64,000 nucleotides of DNA. Origin: Parvibaculum sp. GTDB taxonomy: Bacteria; Pseudomonadota; Alphaproteobacteria; Parvibaculales; Parvibaculaceae. The number at the start of each line of letters is the position of its first letter. Position 1 is the stretch's first letter. Made by a program: the position numbers and the translations under genes. The stretch lies in contig JAUSMV010000005.1 in assembly GCA_030645235.1 (NCBI GenBank), forward strand, positions 337,547 to 401,546, read 5' to 3'. The notes under the pieces were generated by a model. The model worked only from the letters and a program-made list of their open reading frames with translations. It had not been told where the DNA came from and ran no database searches. Of this stretch, positions 54,777 through 64,000 are shown in pieces.

Positions 54777-56077
54777 TCGTTTTTCTCCGCGCGTAGTTTT
54801 TTCCAATAGGTGAGACGCTTGACGATCTCGCGCTCAAAGCCGCGCTCGAAGGGCTGATAGAACTCTTCGCGCTCCATCTCGTCAGGGAAATAGTTCTGGC
54901 CGGAAAAACCGTCCGCCGTATCGGGGTCATAGACATAGCCTTTGCCATAGCCCAACTCTTTCATCAGCCGCGTCGGCGCATTGAGAATATGCGCGGGCGG
55001 CGAGACGGAGCCGGTCTCGCGGGCTGACGCTCTCGCCGCATTGAAGGCCATATAAACAGCATTCGACTTTGGCGCTGTCGCCAGATAGACGACGCATTGC
55101 GCGAGCGCCAGATCGCCCTCCGGTGTGCCGAGAAAATCCACCACGTCTTTCGCCGCAAGCGCCTGTTGCACAGCTTGCGGATCAGCAAGGCCGATATCTT
55201 CATTCGCCATACGCACCATGCGCCGCGCGATATAGAGCGGGTCTTCGCCGCCTTCGAGCATTCGGGCGAGCCAATAGAGCGCCGCGTCGGCATCTGAGCC
55301 GCGCACAGATTTGTGCAACGCGCTGATGAGATTGTAATGGCCTTCCCTGCCCTTATCGTAGAGCGGCGCGCGGCGCTGAATGGCGCTGATGAGACCGGCT
55401 GTGTCGAGCGTGGTTTCAATGCCGAGCGAGAAAACCTCTTCCGCCAGATTGAGGGCGTAGCGTCCGTCGCCATCGGCCATAGCCCGCAACGTGGCGCGGG
55501 CATCATCATCAAGCGGCAGCTTACGCTTCATGTGCTCCTCAGCACGAACAAGCAGAAGTTCGAGCGCGGCATCATCAAGGCGGTTCAGCACCATGACCTG
55601 CGCGCGCGACAGCACGGCGGCGTTCAACTCGAAGGATGGATTCTCGGTGGTCGCGCCGACAAGCGTGATCGTGCCGTCTTCCATCACGGGCAGGAAACTA
55701 TCCTGCTGGGCGCGGTTAAAACGATGTATCTCATCGACGAAGAGCAATGTGCCTTTGCCGGTCGAGCGACGGCCGCGCGCCATCTCGAAAATCTTTTTCA
55801 GATCCGCAACGCCGGAAAAGATCGCCGACATGGGCTGGAACTCAAGCCCGACTTTATCGGCGAGCAATCGCGCGATGGTGGTCTTGCCTGTGCCTGGCGG
55901 GCCCCAAAGAATGATCGACGAGAGATGGCCCTGCGCGAGCATGCGGCCGAGCGGGCCTTTGGGACCGATCAGATGATCCTGCCCCACGACCTCTTCGAGC
56001 ACCTGCGGGCGCAAACGATCCGCAAGCGGGCGCGGCGCACCCACATCCATCCCAGCGGCTTCAAACAGATTGCTCAT
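54773..56077 (-). CDS. rarA: Replication-associated recombination protein RarA
   Basis: A 434-aa AAA+ ATPase of the RarA/MgsA/WRNIP1 group acting at stalled forks. Walker A GPPGTGKTT, Walker B LLFVDEIHRFNRAQQD, sensor GATTENPSFELN, and the C-terminal tetramerisation half with SALHKSVRGSDADAALYWLARMLEGGEDPLYIARRMVRMANEDIG. It heads a coupled run: rarA, crcB, the RluA-type gene, HAD, ATP12. Confidence 0.97.
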   Translation of the reverse strand: MSNLFEAAGMDVGAPRPLADRLRPQVLEEVVGQDHLIGPKGPLGRMLAQGHLSSIILWGPPGTGKTTIARLLADKVGLEFQPMSAIFSGVADLKKIFEMARGRRSTGKGTLLFVDEIHRFNRAQQDSFLPVMEDGTITLVGATTENPSFELNAAVLSRAQVMVLNRLDDAALELLLVRAEEHMKRKLPLDDDARATLRAMADGDGRYALNLAEEVFSLGIETTLDTAGLISAIQRRAPLYDKGREGHYNLISALHKSVRGSDADAALYWLARMLEGGEDPLYIARRMVRMANEDIGLADPQAVQQALAAKDVVDFLGTPEGDLALAQCVVYLATAPKSNAVYMAFNAARASARETGSVSPPAHILNAPTRLMKELGYGKGYVYDPDTADGFSGQNYFPDEMEREEFYQPFERGFEREIVKRLTYWKKLRAEKNE

Positions 56078-56133
56078 GGAGTGGGTTTAGCACGTTTTGG
56101 GGGTGAGATTGAAGGAAGGAAGTCTCCGCCCCC

Positions 56134-57570
56134 TTACCCGCCGACGCTCGCGTCAAAAGTGCGGTCGCCGCGTTTGATCGTGAAGTCCCAACGCTCGCGC
56201 TTGGCGGCGATGGCGGCTTTGAACTCTTTGACGGAGCCGATTTTTGTATCGCCGATGGCGACGATGACGTCGCCTGCCTGAAACTGAATGCGGTCGGCGG
56301 TGGAGCCTTCATAGACGGACACGATGATGACGCCGGAACCCGCCAGCGATGGCAGGCTCATCTCATCGGCGAGAGCGGGCGAGAGATTGGCGACCGTGCT
56401 GCCCTCAAAAGGCGTGCGGCCTTTGATGAGCGAGCGATCAGCGGCGGGCACTTCGGGCGGCACCTCAACGCTCATGCTTGTCTCATGCGTCGCGCCGTTG
56501 CGGACATAGCGGAGTTTCACTTTGCTGCCGAGCGGCTTCATCGCAAAGCGGTAACGCAGCGCTTCGGGATCTTCGATATCGACACCATCGACGGCGCGGA
56601 TGACATCGCCTGCTTTAAGGCCCGCACGCGCGGCGGGACCACCTGCATAAAGATCACCGACAAGCGCACCGCCCGGACGATCAAGACCAAGCGTCGATGC
56701 CATCTGCGCATCAATGGCCTGCAACTGCGCACCCGTCCACGGACGCTTGAGATGACCGCCATTGCGCGCGCCATCGACAACGAGCTTCACCATGTTGGAC
56801 GGGATTGCAAAGCCGATGCCGATGCTGCCGCCCGACTGCGAATAGATAGCGCTGTTGATGCCGATGACTTTGCCGTCGGTCGTCACCAACGCACCACCGG
56901 AATTGCCGGGATTGATCGCGGCATCTGTCTGTATAAAGAACTGATAATCGGACACACCAACATGCGTGCGGGCAAGCGCCGAGACAATGCCGGTGGTGAC
57001 TGTCTGGCCGACACCAAACGGATTGCCGATGGCGAGCACGAGGTCGCCGACTTCGACGCTGTCTGAATCTTTGAACTGAAGGAAAGGAAGTTTCTCGCCC
57101 TTGGTGTCGATCTTCAACACGGCGAGGTCGGTGCGCTCATCGGCGAGCACGAGCTTCGCTTCAAATTCGCGACGGTCGGCAAGTGCGACGCGGAACTGAT
57201 CGCCGCCTTTGATGACATGGTTGTTGGTGACGATATATCCCTCTGCCCCAACGATTACACCGGAGCCGAGCGACTGCTGCACGCGCTCGCGCGGCTTGCC
57301 GAATTGACCGCCGAAGAAGCGCTGAAAGAACGGATCATTGGCGAAGGGCGATATGGCTTGCGCCTGCACCGTGCGACGCGAATAAACGTTGACCACGGCG
57401 GGCGCGACGCGCTTGACGACGGAGGCGTAGGAGAGCGTCACCTCACCTGATGACGCCGGCATGGCGCGCGTGTCGGCATGTGCCGTCCACGGAAAGAATG
57501 CGAGCGCGACGGCGAGCATGAGGGCCGTCGCCGACATGACGAGACCGCCTGAAAGATTTGATTGTGACAT
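56134..57570 (-). CDS. degP: Do-family periplasmic serine protease (DegP/MucD type)
   Basis: A 478-aa HtrA protease. The frame is open to 57987, but the extra 139 residues run through the repeat at 57.7 kb and are rejected; ATG 57570 precedes a good signal peptide (1-32, ending TAHA), with ATG 57585 possible. Catalytic triad His118 (TNNHVI), Asp148 (DERTDLAVLKI), Ser224 (GNSGGAL). Two PDZ domains follow (about 266-350 and 388-470). The signal peptide and Do-type architecture place it in the periplasm in protein quality control. Confidence 0.95.
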   Translation of the reverse strand: MSQSNLSGGLVMSATALMLAVALAFFPWTAHADTRAMPASSGEVTLSYASVVKRVAPAVVNVYSRRTVQAQAISPFANDPFFQRFFGGQFGKPRERVQQSLGSGVIVGAEGYIVTNNHVIKGGDQFRVALADRREFEAKLVLADERTDLAVLKIDTKGEKLPFLQFKDSDSVEVGDLVLAIGNPFGVGQTVTTGIVSALARTHVGVSDYQFFIQTDAAINPGNSGGALVTTDGKVIGINSAIYSQSGGSIGIGFAIPSNMVKLVVDGARNGGHLKRPWTGAQLQAIDAQMASTLGLDRPGGALVGDLYAGGPAARAGLKAGDVIRAVDGVDIEDPEALRYRFAMKPLGSKVKLRYVRNGATHETSMSVEVPPEVPAADRSLIKGRTPFEGSTVANLSPALADEMSLPSLAGSGVIIVSVYEGSTADRIQFQAGDVIVAIGDTKIGSVKEFKAAIAAKRERWDFTIKRGDRTFDASVGG

Positions 57571-57693
57571 AAATTCTAACACCATCCTGCTCGTCCATGC
57601 GTGAGGACGGGCGACTGCCCTTGACCTGAATAGTGTGTATGTGGGGAGCGCGATGCAAGATGGAAGTGAGGATTTGGGGTTACGTGTTGGTAA

Positions 57694-57885
57694 GAAAAAA
57701 GCGGGAATAAGTTTTTTCGGGCTCGCCATGAAGCTCGAAAACAACAGTAATTCTTGCAAGAGATCGAGTGTTTCCATGCAGAGATCGTGTGTCAGTTCGT
57801 CGAGGGTTTGTGGGAACCAAAAAAAGAGCAATCCCCGGGCGGGGATAGACGAGATATCCCGCAAAATAAATCTATCCCCGTGGGA
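57694..57885. repeat. Dispersed intergenic repeat, copy C
   Basis: AAAAAAGCGGGAATAAG, then TTCTTGCAAGAGATCGAGTG from 57751 and TTTCCATGCAGAGATCG, GTCAGTTCGTCGAGGGT, CCCCGGGCGGGGATAG and AAATAAA. Closest to copy A. It separates degP from the ribosomal block. Confidence 0.75.
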
Positions 57886-57895
57886 AGAAAGCAAG

Positions 57896-57931
57896 ACCCT
57901 CACCCAACCCTCTCCCAGATAGAGGGAGAGG
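57896..57931. repeat. REP-like element ACCCTCACCC with CCTCTCCC/GGGAGAGG
   Basis: ACCCTCACCC followed by 8-bp arms CCTCTCCC (57909-57916) and GGGAGAGG (57924-57931). Adjoins copy C as its sister adjoins copy B. Confidence 0.6.
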
Positions 57932-57945
57932 ACTTTTAGAAAAAC

Positions 57946-57977
57946 AAAAAGGGCGATCCGTGAGGACCGCCCTTTTT
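57946..57977 (-). terminator. Terminator of the rplQ operon
   Basis: AAAAAGGGCG, 12-nt loop, CGCCCTTTTT, 22 nt past the rplQ stop on the minus strand. Built like the terminator at 8566. Confidence 0.85.
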
Positions 57978-57999
57978 CATTTCGCATGAATGCGAAAAC

Positions 58000-58431
58000 T
58001 TATGCTGACTGCAACGCGCCTTCTTCGTCACCTTCGACGAGGACCGGACCTGAATCCTGGCCCTTGGCGCTTTCGTCACGGTCAACGAACTCAATGACGG
58101 CCATCGGGGCGTTGTCGCCGAAGCGGAAGCCCGCCTTGAGCACGCGGATGTAACCACCCGGACGTTCGGCATAACGCTTGCCGAGCACGTCGAACAGTTT
58201 GGCGGCCCACACTTTGTCGGGGAGCTGCGCATAGGCCTGACGGCGTGTGTGCAGTGAGTCCACCTTGCCAAGTGTCACGAGCTTTTCGACATAGGGGCGA
58301 AGCTCTTTTGCTTTGGGCAGCGTGGTCACAATCTGCTCATGCTTGATGAGCGCGATTGCCATGTTTGCAAACATGGCCTTGCGGTGGCTGGCTGTCCGAT
58401 TGAGCTTGCGGCCGGAATTACCGTGACGCAT
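58000..58431 (-). CDS. rplQ: 50S ribosomal protein L17
   Basis: A 143-aa large-subunit protein. [56 protein letters not shown] is the conserved L17 start, and [29 protein letters not shown] the conserved core; a short acidic tail follows. Last gene of the alpha operon, 51 nt after rpoA, ending at the terminator at 57946. Confidence 0.99.
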   Translation of the reverse strand: MRHGNSGRKLNRTASHRKAMFANMAIALIKHEQIVTTLPKAKELRPYVEKLVTLGKVDSLHTRRQAYAQLPDKVWAAKLFDVLGKRYAERPGGYIRVLKAGFRFGDNAPMAVIEFVDRDESAKGQDSGPVLVEGDEEGALQSA

Positions 58432-58482
58432 GACCCTGTCTCCTTAATTCATAAGCGGCGTAACGATACGCGGCGTTCAATA

Positions 58483-59505
58483 TCAATACTGGTCTTCGTA
58501 GCGTTTCGCGAGTTCTTCGATGTTCTCCGGCGGCCAATTCGGCACTTCCATACCGAGATGGAGACCCATCTGGGCGAGAACTTCTTTGATCTCGTTGAGC
58601 GACTTGCGGCCAAAATTCGGTGTACGGAGCATTTCCGCTTCCGTCTTCTGGATCAGGTCGCCGATATAGACGATGTTGTCGTTCTTGAGGCAGTTGGCAG
58701 AACGAACCGAAAGCTCAAGCTCGTCAACCTTCTTGAGGAGCGCCGCATTGAACTCAAGTTCAGGACGGGTTTCTTCAACATGCTTCTGTTCGGGTTCTTC
58801 GAAGTTCACGAAGACCTGAAGCTGGTCTTGCAGGATGCGCGCGGCATAGGCCACGGCGTCGTCCGGCGTGATGGCGCCATTCGTCTCGACCTGCATGGTG
58901 AGCTTGTCATAGTCGAGGATCTGGCCTTCGCGCGTGTTCTCGACTTTGTACGAGATGCGCTTGACGGGGCTGTAGAGGCTATCGATCGGGATCAGACCAA
59001 TCGGTGCATCTTCAGGACGGTTACGGTCGGAAGAGACATAGCCCTTGCCGAGAGCGACAGTGAATTCCATGCGAATGTCCGCACCCTGATCAAGCGTGCA
59101 GAGCACGAGATCGGGGTTCAGCACTTCGATGTCGGAACCGACTGTGATGTCGCCGGCCGTAACCGTGCCGGGGCCGGTCTTGGACAGCGTCATGCGCTTG
59201 GGGCCTTCAGCGTGAAGGCGCAGAGCAAGCTGTTTGATATTCAGGATGATGTCGGTGACGTCTTCGCGCACACCGGCAATCGACGAGAACTCGTGCAACA
59301 CGCCATCGATCTGGACGGCGGTGACGGCGGCGCCCTGAAGCGACGACATCAACACGCGACGCAGCGCATTGCCGAGCGTCAGGCCAAAGCCGCGTTCCAG
59401 CGGTTCGGCAACAACAGTCGCGAACCGGCCGGCATCGTGCCCCGGATTGATTTCGAGCTTGTTCGGCTTAATCAGCTCTTCCCAGTTTTTCTGGATCAAT
59501 TTCAA
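58483..59505 (-). CDS. rpoA: RNA polymerase alpha subunit
   Basis: A 340-aa subunit: N-terminal assembly domain ([43 protein letters not shown]) and C-terminal domain with the DNA- and activator-binding helices ([48 protein letters not shown]). Normal length. 140 nt after rpsK. Confidence 0.99.
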   Translation of the reverse strand: MKLIQKNWEELIKPNKLEINPGHDAGRFATVVAEPLERGFGLTLGNALRRVLMSSLQGAAVTAVQIDGVLHEFSSIAGVREDVTDIILNIKQLALRLHAEGPKRMTLSKTGPGTVTAGDITVGSDIEVLNPDLVLCTLDQGADIRMEFTVALGKGYVSSDRNRPEDAPIGLIPIDSLYSPVKRISYKVENTREGQILDYDKLTMQVETNGAITPDDAVAYAARILQDQLQVFVNFEEPEQKHVEETRPELEFNAALLKKVDELELSVRSANCLKNDNIVYIGDLIQKTEAEMLRTPNFGRKSLNEIKEVLAQMGLHLGMEVPNWPPENIEELAKRYEDQY

Positions 59506-59645
59506 AACCTCGTGTCATTTTACGGGCGCAATCTGCGTCCGGGCGGGAGACCTCCGCCACTTGATCTCTTTAACGTCCGCCCCACCATTCAATCGTGCGA
59601 GCCGACGGGACCAGCGAACCGGTCAAACGAAAACAGGTGAACCTG

Positions 59646-60035
59646 TTAGACGCGACGACGCTTGGGCGGACGGCAACCGTTATGCGGAATGGGTGTCACG
59701 TCACGGATCGTTGTGACAGTGAAGCCAACAGACTGAAGCGCACGAAGGGCTGACTCACGACCTGAACCCGGACCCGTCACCTCAACTTCGAGGGTGCGCA
59801 TACCATGTTCCATCGCCTTCTTGCCTGCATCTTCAGCGGCCATCTGAGCGGCGAAGGGTGTGGACTTACGGCTGCCCTTGAAGCCCATCAGACCCGACGA
59901 CGACCAGGAAATCGCATTGCCCTGCGCGTCGGTGATCGTGATCATGGTGTTGTTGAACGTGGAATTCACGTGGGCAACGCCCGACGAGATATTCTTACGT
60001 TCCTTGCGCTTTACGCGGGTCTTTTCCTTGGCCAT
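59646..60035 (-). CDS. rpsK: 30S ribosomal protein S11
   Basis: A 129-aa small-subunit protein from ATG 60035, the usual length in this class. [47 protein letters not shown] and the C-terminal [15 protein letters not shown] are conserved. 57 nt after rpsM. Confidence 0.99.
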   Translation of the reverse strand: MAKEKTRVKRKERKNISSGVAHVNSTFNNTMITITDAQGNAISWSSSGLMGFKGSRKSTPFAAQMAAEDAGKKAMEHGMRTLEVEVTGPGSGRESALRALQSVGFTVTTIRDVTPIPHNGCRPPKRRRV

Positions 60036-60092
60036 CCGTCTCAAACCTTAAATACGCCAGAGCGAACCGCCACTGGCAAAAAACCGAAGTGA

Positions 60093-60461
60093 TTACTTCT
60101 TCTTACCGGCGATTGCCTTGGCCGGACCCTTGCGGGTGCGCGCATTTGTATGCGTGCGCTGACCATGAACCGGCAGACCCTTGCGGTGACGCAGACCGCG
60201 ATAGCAGCCCAGATCCATCAGGCGTTTGATGTTCATTGCGACTTCGCGACGCAGGTCGCCTTCGACGATAAAGTCACGGTCGATCGATTCACGGATCTGG
60301 ATGACTTCGCTGTCGGTCAGCTGGTTGACGCGGCGCTCTGCCGGAATGCCAACTTTTGTGCAGATTTCCTGCGATTTGGCATCGCCGATGCCATGAATAT
60401 AGGTCAGTGCAATAACGACCCGCTTATTGGTCGGGATGTTGACACCAGCAATACGAGCCAC
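60093..60461 (-). CDS. rpsM: 30S ribosomal protein S13
   Basis: A 122-aa protein starting at GTG 60461, with AGGAG 8 nt upstream and the usual opening [26 protein letters not shown]-terminus [21 protein letters not shown] is standard. First gene of the alpha operon after a 194-nt gap from adk; rpmJ is not present in that gap. Confidence 0.99.
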   Translation of the reverse strand: MARIAGVNIPTNKRVVIALTYIHGIGDAKSQEICTKVGIPAERRVNQLTDSEVIQIRESIDRDFIVEGDLRREVAMNIKRLMDLGCYRGLRHRKGLPVHGQRTHTNARTRKGPAKAIAGKKK

Positions 60462-60571
60462 TTCTATTCTCCTGCTTCCAGCGCCTGAAACCCAGTTTCG
60501 GCGCAAGCCTCACGTCACACATGAGGGAATCGCTCTTGCGGCACCTATGTCAAAACCCGGTCGAACTGGGT

Positions 60572-60600
60572 AAAAAACAGCAGAAATCTGCCATTTTTTG
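60572..60600. terminator. Candidate terminator between adk and rpsM
   Basis: AAAAAACAGCAGAAATCTGCCATTTTTT-type structure: GCAG-AAAT-CTGC stem flanked by A6 and T6 runs, in the 194-nt gap after adk. Would end the spc transcript or allow read-through; the rpsM promoter should lie around it. Confidence 0.55.
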
Positions 60601-60655
60601 ACCAGAACCGGTGAATGTTCTGACAGTACCGTCACGAAGGCCGGGATTATAGGAT

Positions 60656-61273
60656 TTAACTCCGTCCCGTCAACCGCTTAAGCCAGCTTCCCTTTTTCTT
60701 AGTCAGTCCGAGCACCGCCTCAATCTGGCGGGTCACGTCGTCCATATCGCTCATACCGTTCACGCCCTTGAGGACGCCACGGGATTTGTAATAGGCCACC
60801 AGCGGAGCTGTCTGCTCGTGATAGACCTTGAGGCGCTTTGCGAGCGCCTCTGCATTGTCGTCGGCACGCGGGCCACCCACCGTCTGAGCGGCGCGGGTCT
60901 CGATGCGGCCAAGCAAAATCTTATCGTCAACTTCAAGCTCAACCACGGCGTCGAGCTTGTCGCCCTTACCCGCCAGCATGGCATCCAAGGCTTCGGCCTG
61001 CGCAACGTTGCGCGGGAAGCCGTCGAGGATGTAGCCGTTTTTGGCGTCGGGCTGGGCGATACGGTCGGCAATGATACCGACCACAACGGCGTCGGGAACC
61101 ATGTCGCCGCGCGCCATGATGGCTTCGGCCTGCTTGCCGATCTCGGTGCCCGCCTTCACAGCCGCACGCAGCATATCGCCGGTGGAGAGCTGGACGAGAC
61201 CATAGGTTTCTTGCAGACGCTGCGCCTGAGTGCCTTTACCGGCACCGGGCGGTCCGAGAAGGATGAGTTTCAT
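60656..61273 (-). CDS. adk: Adenylate kinase
   Basis: A 205-aa kinase converting ATP plus AMP to two ADP. P-loop [10 protein letters not shown] (residues 7-16), [22 protein letters not shown] and [13 protein letters not shown] are present; the lid is the short type without zinc cysteines. Overlaps secY by ATGA. Normal in alphaproteobacterial spc operons. Confidence 0.99.
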   Translation of the reverse strand: MKLILLGPPGAGKGTQAQRLQETYGLVQLSTGDMLRAAVKAGTEIGKQAEAIMARGDMVPDAVVVGIIADRIAQPDAKNGYILDGFPRNVAQAEALDAMLAGKGDKLDAVVELEVDDKILLGRIETRAAQTVGGPRADDNAEALAKRLKVYHEQTAPLVAYYKSRGVLKGVNGMSDMDDVTRQIEAVLGLTKKKGSWLKRLTGRS

Positions 61274-62601
61274 CGACGCGGCCCCCGCAACTTCGACTTC
61301 TTGATGAGGCCTTCATATTGATGGGCAAGCAGATGGCTCTGAATCTGGGCCACTGTGTCCATGGTCACTGACACAACAATGAGCAGGGACGTGCCACCGA
61401 AATAGAACGGCACTTTATAAGCAGAGATCAGGATTTCCGGCAGCAGGCAGACCACGACGAGATAAGCCGCACCCACAACCGTCAACCGCGTCAGCACATA
61501 GTCGATATAGGTCGCTGTGCGTTCGCCCGGACGGATACCCGGAATGAAGCCGCCGTATTTCTTCAGATTGTCAGCCGTGTCCTTCGGATTGAACACAAGC
61601 GCTGTATAGAAGAAAGCAAAGAACACGATACCGGCAGCATAGGACAGCATATAGAGCGGCTGACCGTGGCCGAGCATAGCCGTGATGGTGTTGAGCCATT
61701 CCGGTCCCTGCCCTTGCGTGAAATTCGCAATGGTGATCGGGAGCAGCAAAAGCGACGAGGCAAAGATCGGCGGAATGACGCCTGACGTATTGAGCTTGAG
61801 CGGCAGATGCGAACTGTCGCCGCCATACATCTTGTTGCCAACCTGGCGCTTGGGATATTGCACGATCAGGCGGCGCTGGGCGCGCTCGATGAACACGATG
61901 GCCATGATGACGGCCACGACCATGACGGCGAGGAACAGGATGACGAAGGTTGAGATGGCCCCCTGACGTCCGAGTTCCAATGTGCCTGCGATGGCGTGCG
62001 GAAGCTGGGCGACGATGCCTGCGAAAATGATGAGCGAGATACCGTTGCCGACGCCGCGCGAGGTAATCTGCTCACCCAGCCACATCAGGAACATGGTGCC
62101 ACCGGCGAGCGTGATGACCGTTGTGGCGCGGAAGAACAGGCCCGGATCGATCACAACATTCTGCGCGCCTTCGAGACCCACGGCGATGCCATAGCCTTGC
62201 AGAATGGCGAGAACCAGCGTGCCGTAGCGCGTGTATTGATTGATGGTCTTGCGACCCTGCTCGCCTTCCTTCTTCAGCGCCTCAAGGTGAGGGCTCACCG
62301 AGGTCATCAGCTGAATGATAATGGAGGCGGAAATATAGGGCATGATCGCGAGGGCGAAGATCGCCATGCGGCCGACAGCGCCGCCCGCAAACATATCGAA
62401 AATGCCGAGAATGCCGGACTGCTGTTGTTTGAACACCTGGGCGAGAGCCGCAGGGTCGATGCCGGGCAAGGGAATATAGGTGCCAAGGCGATAGATGATG
62501 AGCGCGCCGAGCGTAAACCAAATGCGCTTCTTCAGCTCGTCAGCCTTCGCAAAGGCAGAAAAATTCAGATTTGCTGCAAGCTGCTCTGCCGCCGATGCCA
62601 T
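61270..62601 (-). CDS. secY: Preprotein translocase subunit SecY
   Basis: A 443-aa ten-helix channel of the Sec machinery. [38 protein letters not shown] and [29 protein letters not shown] are SecY signatures. 71 nt after rplO. Confidence 0.99.
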   Translation of the reverse strand: MASAAEQLAANLNFSAFAKADELKKRIWFTLGALIIYRLGTYIPLPGIDPAALAQVFKQQQSGILGIFDMFAGGAVGRMAIFALAIMPYISASIIIQLMTSVSPHLEALKKEGEQGRKTINQYTRYGTLVLAILQGYGIAVGLEGAQNVVIDPGLFFRATTVITLAGGTMFLMWLGEQITSRGVGNGISLIIFAGIVAQLPHAIAGTLELGRQGAISTFVILFLAVMVVAVIMAIVFIERAQRRLIVQYPKRQVGNKMYGGDSSHLPLKLNTSGVIPPIFASSLLLLPITIANFTQGQGPEWLNTITAMLGHGQPLYMLSYAAGIVFFAFFYTALVFNPKDTADNLKKYGGFIPGIRPGERTATYIDYVLTRLTVVGAAYLVVVCLLPEILISAYKVPFYFGGTSLLIVVSVTMDTVAQIQSHLLAHQYEGLIKKSKLRGPRR

Positions 62602-62672
62602 ATAAAACCTACCCCGTGCGCCGCAAAAAGAGCGATGGGGCTATCCGCCCCAACCGCATCTTGTCTCCGGTA

Positions 62673-63170
62673 TTATTCTGCTGCCGGCTTCTTCTTTTTC
62701 TCAGGCACTTTACGCTCAATCACCTGAACCGAACCGCCTGCCTTTTCGACAGCCGCTTTGGCTGCTTCCGACGCGCCCGCAACGACGAAGGACACCTTCG
62801 TCTTGAGTTCGCCTTCGGCCATCAAACGCACACCGTCGAGAGGACGACGGATGACGCCGCCTGCCACGAGAGCCGCAATATCAACCGTTGCTTTCGCATC
62901 GATCTTGCCCGCGTCAATCGCTTCCTGAATCTTGCCGACATTGATCACGTTGTAATCAAGACGGAAAATATTTTTGAAGCCGCGCTTGGGCAAACGCATA
63001 TGAATCGGCATCTGGCCGCCTTCATAGCCTTTGATCGCCACGCCGGAACGTGAGGTCTGACCCTTCACACCACGACCACCGGTCTTGCCTTTGGTGGAGC
63101 CGATACCACGACCAACGCGGATGCGCGGGCGACGGGCGCCTTCATTGTCGATAATTTCGTTCAGTTTCAT
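62673..63170 (-). CDS. rplO: 50S ribosomal protein L15
   Basis: A 165-aa protein. [43 protein letters not shown] and [19 protein letters not shown] are conserved. GAGG precedes the ATG. Confidence 0.99.
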   Translation of the reverse strand: MKLNEIIDNEGARRPRIRVGRGIGSTKGKTGGRGVKGQTSRSGVAIKGYEGGQMPIHMRLPKRGFKNIFRLDYNVINVGKIQEAIDAGKIDAKATVDIAALVAGGVIRRPLDGVRLMAEGELKTKVSFVVAGASEAAKAAVEKAGGSVQVIERKVPEKKKKPAAE

Positions 63171-63204
63171 CGGAATGCCTCGCGAGCCAAAAGCTCAAAA
63201 CAGA

Positions 63205-63414
63205 TTAGGCTTCGTCCACGACGCGGACGAGATGGGCCACTTTTTTGATCATGCCGCGAACAGCCGGAGTATCTTCCAGTGTCTTTGTGCGGCGCATCTT
63301 GTTGAGACCAAGACCAACCAGCGTTTCACGCTGATCAGGCTGGCGGCGAAGCGGGCTGCCGGTCTGCTGAACGGTCACTGTCTTTTGAACAGACGCTGTC
63401 TTTTTCGCTGACAT
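63205..63414 (-). CDS. rpmD: 50S ribosomal protein L30
   Basis: A 69-aa protein with [49 protein letters not shown]. Normal length. 34 nt before rplO. Confidence 0.98.
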   Translation of the reverse strand: MSAKKTASVQKTVTVQQTGSPLRRQPDQRETLVGLGLNKMRRTKTLEDTPAVRGMIKKVAHLVRVVDEA

Positions 63415-63498
63415 AATCCAGGTCCTCTACTTCAATACTTATTCGAGACCGGCATCGGCGGCGCCATCGGCACGACGACCGACCAGGTCGGACACCAT

Positions 63499-63999
63499 CT
63501 AGCCGCGACGCGCAGCAACCATGCGCGCGCTCTGTTCATGCTTCAATGCGTCGAATGTCGCGCGCACCATGTTGTAGGGGTTGGACGAACCAAGCGACTT
63601 GGCCACAACGTCCTGCACACCCAGCGTTTCGAAGACGGCGCGCATCGGGCCACCGGCGATGATGCCCGTACCGGCCGGAGCCGCACGGAGCACAACGCGA
63701 CCAGCGCCATGACGACCATCAATGTCGTGATGAAGCGTGCGGCCTTCGCGCAGCGGAACGCGGATCATCGCGCGCTTTGCACTTTCGGTTGCCTTACGGA
63801 TGGCTTCGGGCACTTCACGTGCCTTGCCATGACCAAAGCCAACGCGGCCCTTCTGGTCCCCAACGACGACAAGCGCCGCAAAGCCGAAACGACGGCCACC
63901 CTTCACGACCTTGGCGACGCGATTGATGTGAACAAGCTTGTCCACAAATTCGCTATCGCGCTCTTCCCGGTCCCGGTCTCGTGATCTTTCGCGTGCCAC
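63499..63999 (-). CDS. rpsE: 30S ribosomal protein S5
   Basis: A 166-aa protein whose GTG start ([15 protein letters not shown]) lies at the last bases of the window, so its ribosome site is outside. The S5 N-terminal KH-like domain ([39 protein letters not shown]) and [35 protein letters not shown] core are complete. The stop is TAG. The upstream spc genes continue beyond the window. Confidence 0.97.
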   Translation of the reverse strand: MARERSRDRDREERDSEFVDKLVHINRVAKVVKGGRRFGFAALVVVGDQKGRVGFGHGKAREVPEAIRKATESAKRAMIRVPLREGRTLHHDIDGRHGAGRVVLRAAPAGTGIIAGGPMRAVFETLGVQDVVAKSLGSSNPYNMVRATFDALKHEQSARMVAARRG

Positions 64000-64000
64000 A

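Noticed and set aside
57571..57987. N-terminal extension of the Do-type protease
   Set aside because: The added 139 residues read through the dispersed repeat and terminator region; the signal peptide starts at 57570, so the extension is chance open frame.
58339..59640. Plus-strand ORF of 433 codons
   Set aside because: Antisense to rpoA and rplQ, no motif, composition of a shadow frame.

Overview
The window looks like one stretch of an alphaproteobacterial chromosome of moderately high GC. Supporting marks are MipZ, an EipB/DUF1849 envelope protein, a DUF1489 protein, an ATP12-type F1 assembly chaperone, short-lid adenylate kinase, and the order rpsE-rpmD-rplO-secY-adk-rpsM-rpsK-rpoA-rplQ followed by a Do-type protease, rarA, crcB, an RluA-type synthase, a HAD phosphatase and ATP12. 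Methylcrotonyl-CoA and propionyl-CoA carboxylases, isovaleryl-CoA dehydrogenase and a Baeyer-Villiger-type monooxygenase fit an aerobic heterotroph. I cannot name genus or order from sequence alone.

Layout. 0-8 kb: a ROK sugar kinase cut by the window edge, dinB, eipB, a 2-hydroxyacid dehydrogenase, a diguanylate cyclase, agmatine deiminase, and a RidA/acyltransferase/HIT trio. 8.2-8.6 kb: a repeat-rich intergenic region. 8.6-15 kb: a VOC protein, clpA and clpS, a D,D-carboxypeptidase with a SPOR domain, and mipZ. 15.3-21 kb: a (+) operon of ethanolamine-type permease, glutamine-synthetase-like ligase, aldehyde dehydrogenase and iron alcohol dehydrogenase, which reads as a gamma-glutamylated-amine route needing no Eut microcompartment. 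21-23.7 kb: panC and small genes. 23.7-33.2 kb: leucine/acyl-CoA catabolism (mccA, mccB, TetR regulator with a candidate operator, thiolase, thioesterase, ivd) plus a Kelch protein. 33.4-36 kb: tRNA-Leu(GAG), cysH with a siroheme-synthase gene behind an FNR/FixK-like box, an orphan FliN-like protein, and lipB.

36.3-45.1 kb is the most unusual region. Five genes on the minus strand alternate regulator-autotransporter-regulator-autotransporter-regulator. The three regulators are paralogues of a family I do not recognise, with two apparent winged-helix domains. The two autotransporters have different repeat-built passengers but nearly identical beta-barrels, with identity stopping sharply at the passenger and at the stop codon. 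Both autotransporter leaders carry the same 27-bp block, a GCCTTG/CAAGGC hairpin and a further AT-rich motif, so the array looks like a duplicating, recombining surface-antigen system with dedicated regulators.

45.3-52 kb holds a BVMO-type monooxygenase, a small secreted protein, a bactofilin-like membrane protein and pccA/pccB. 51.9-64 kb is a conserved housekeeping block on the minus strand. A dispersed repeat of about 170-190 bp occurs three times (8.2, 36.1, 57.7 kb), and REP-like palindromes of the CCTCTCCC/GGGAGAGG type sit in several gaps.
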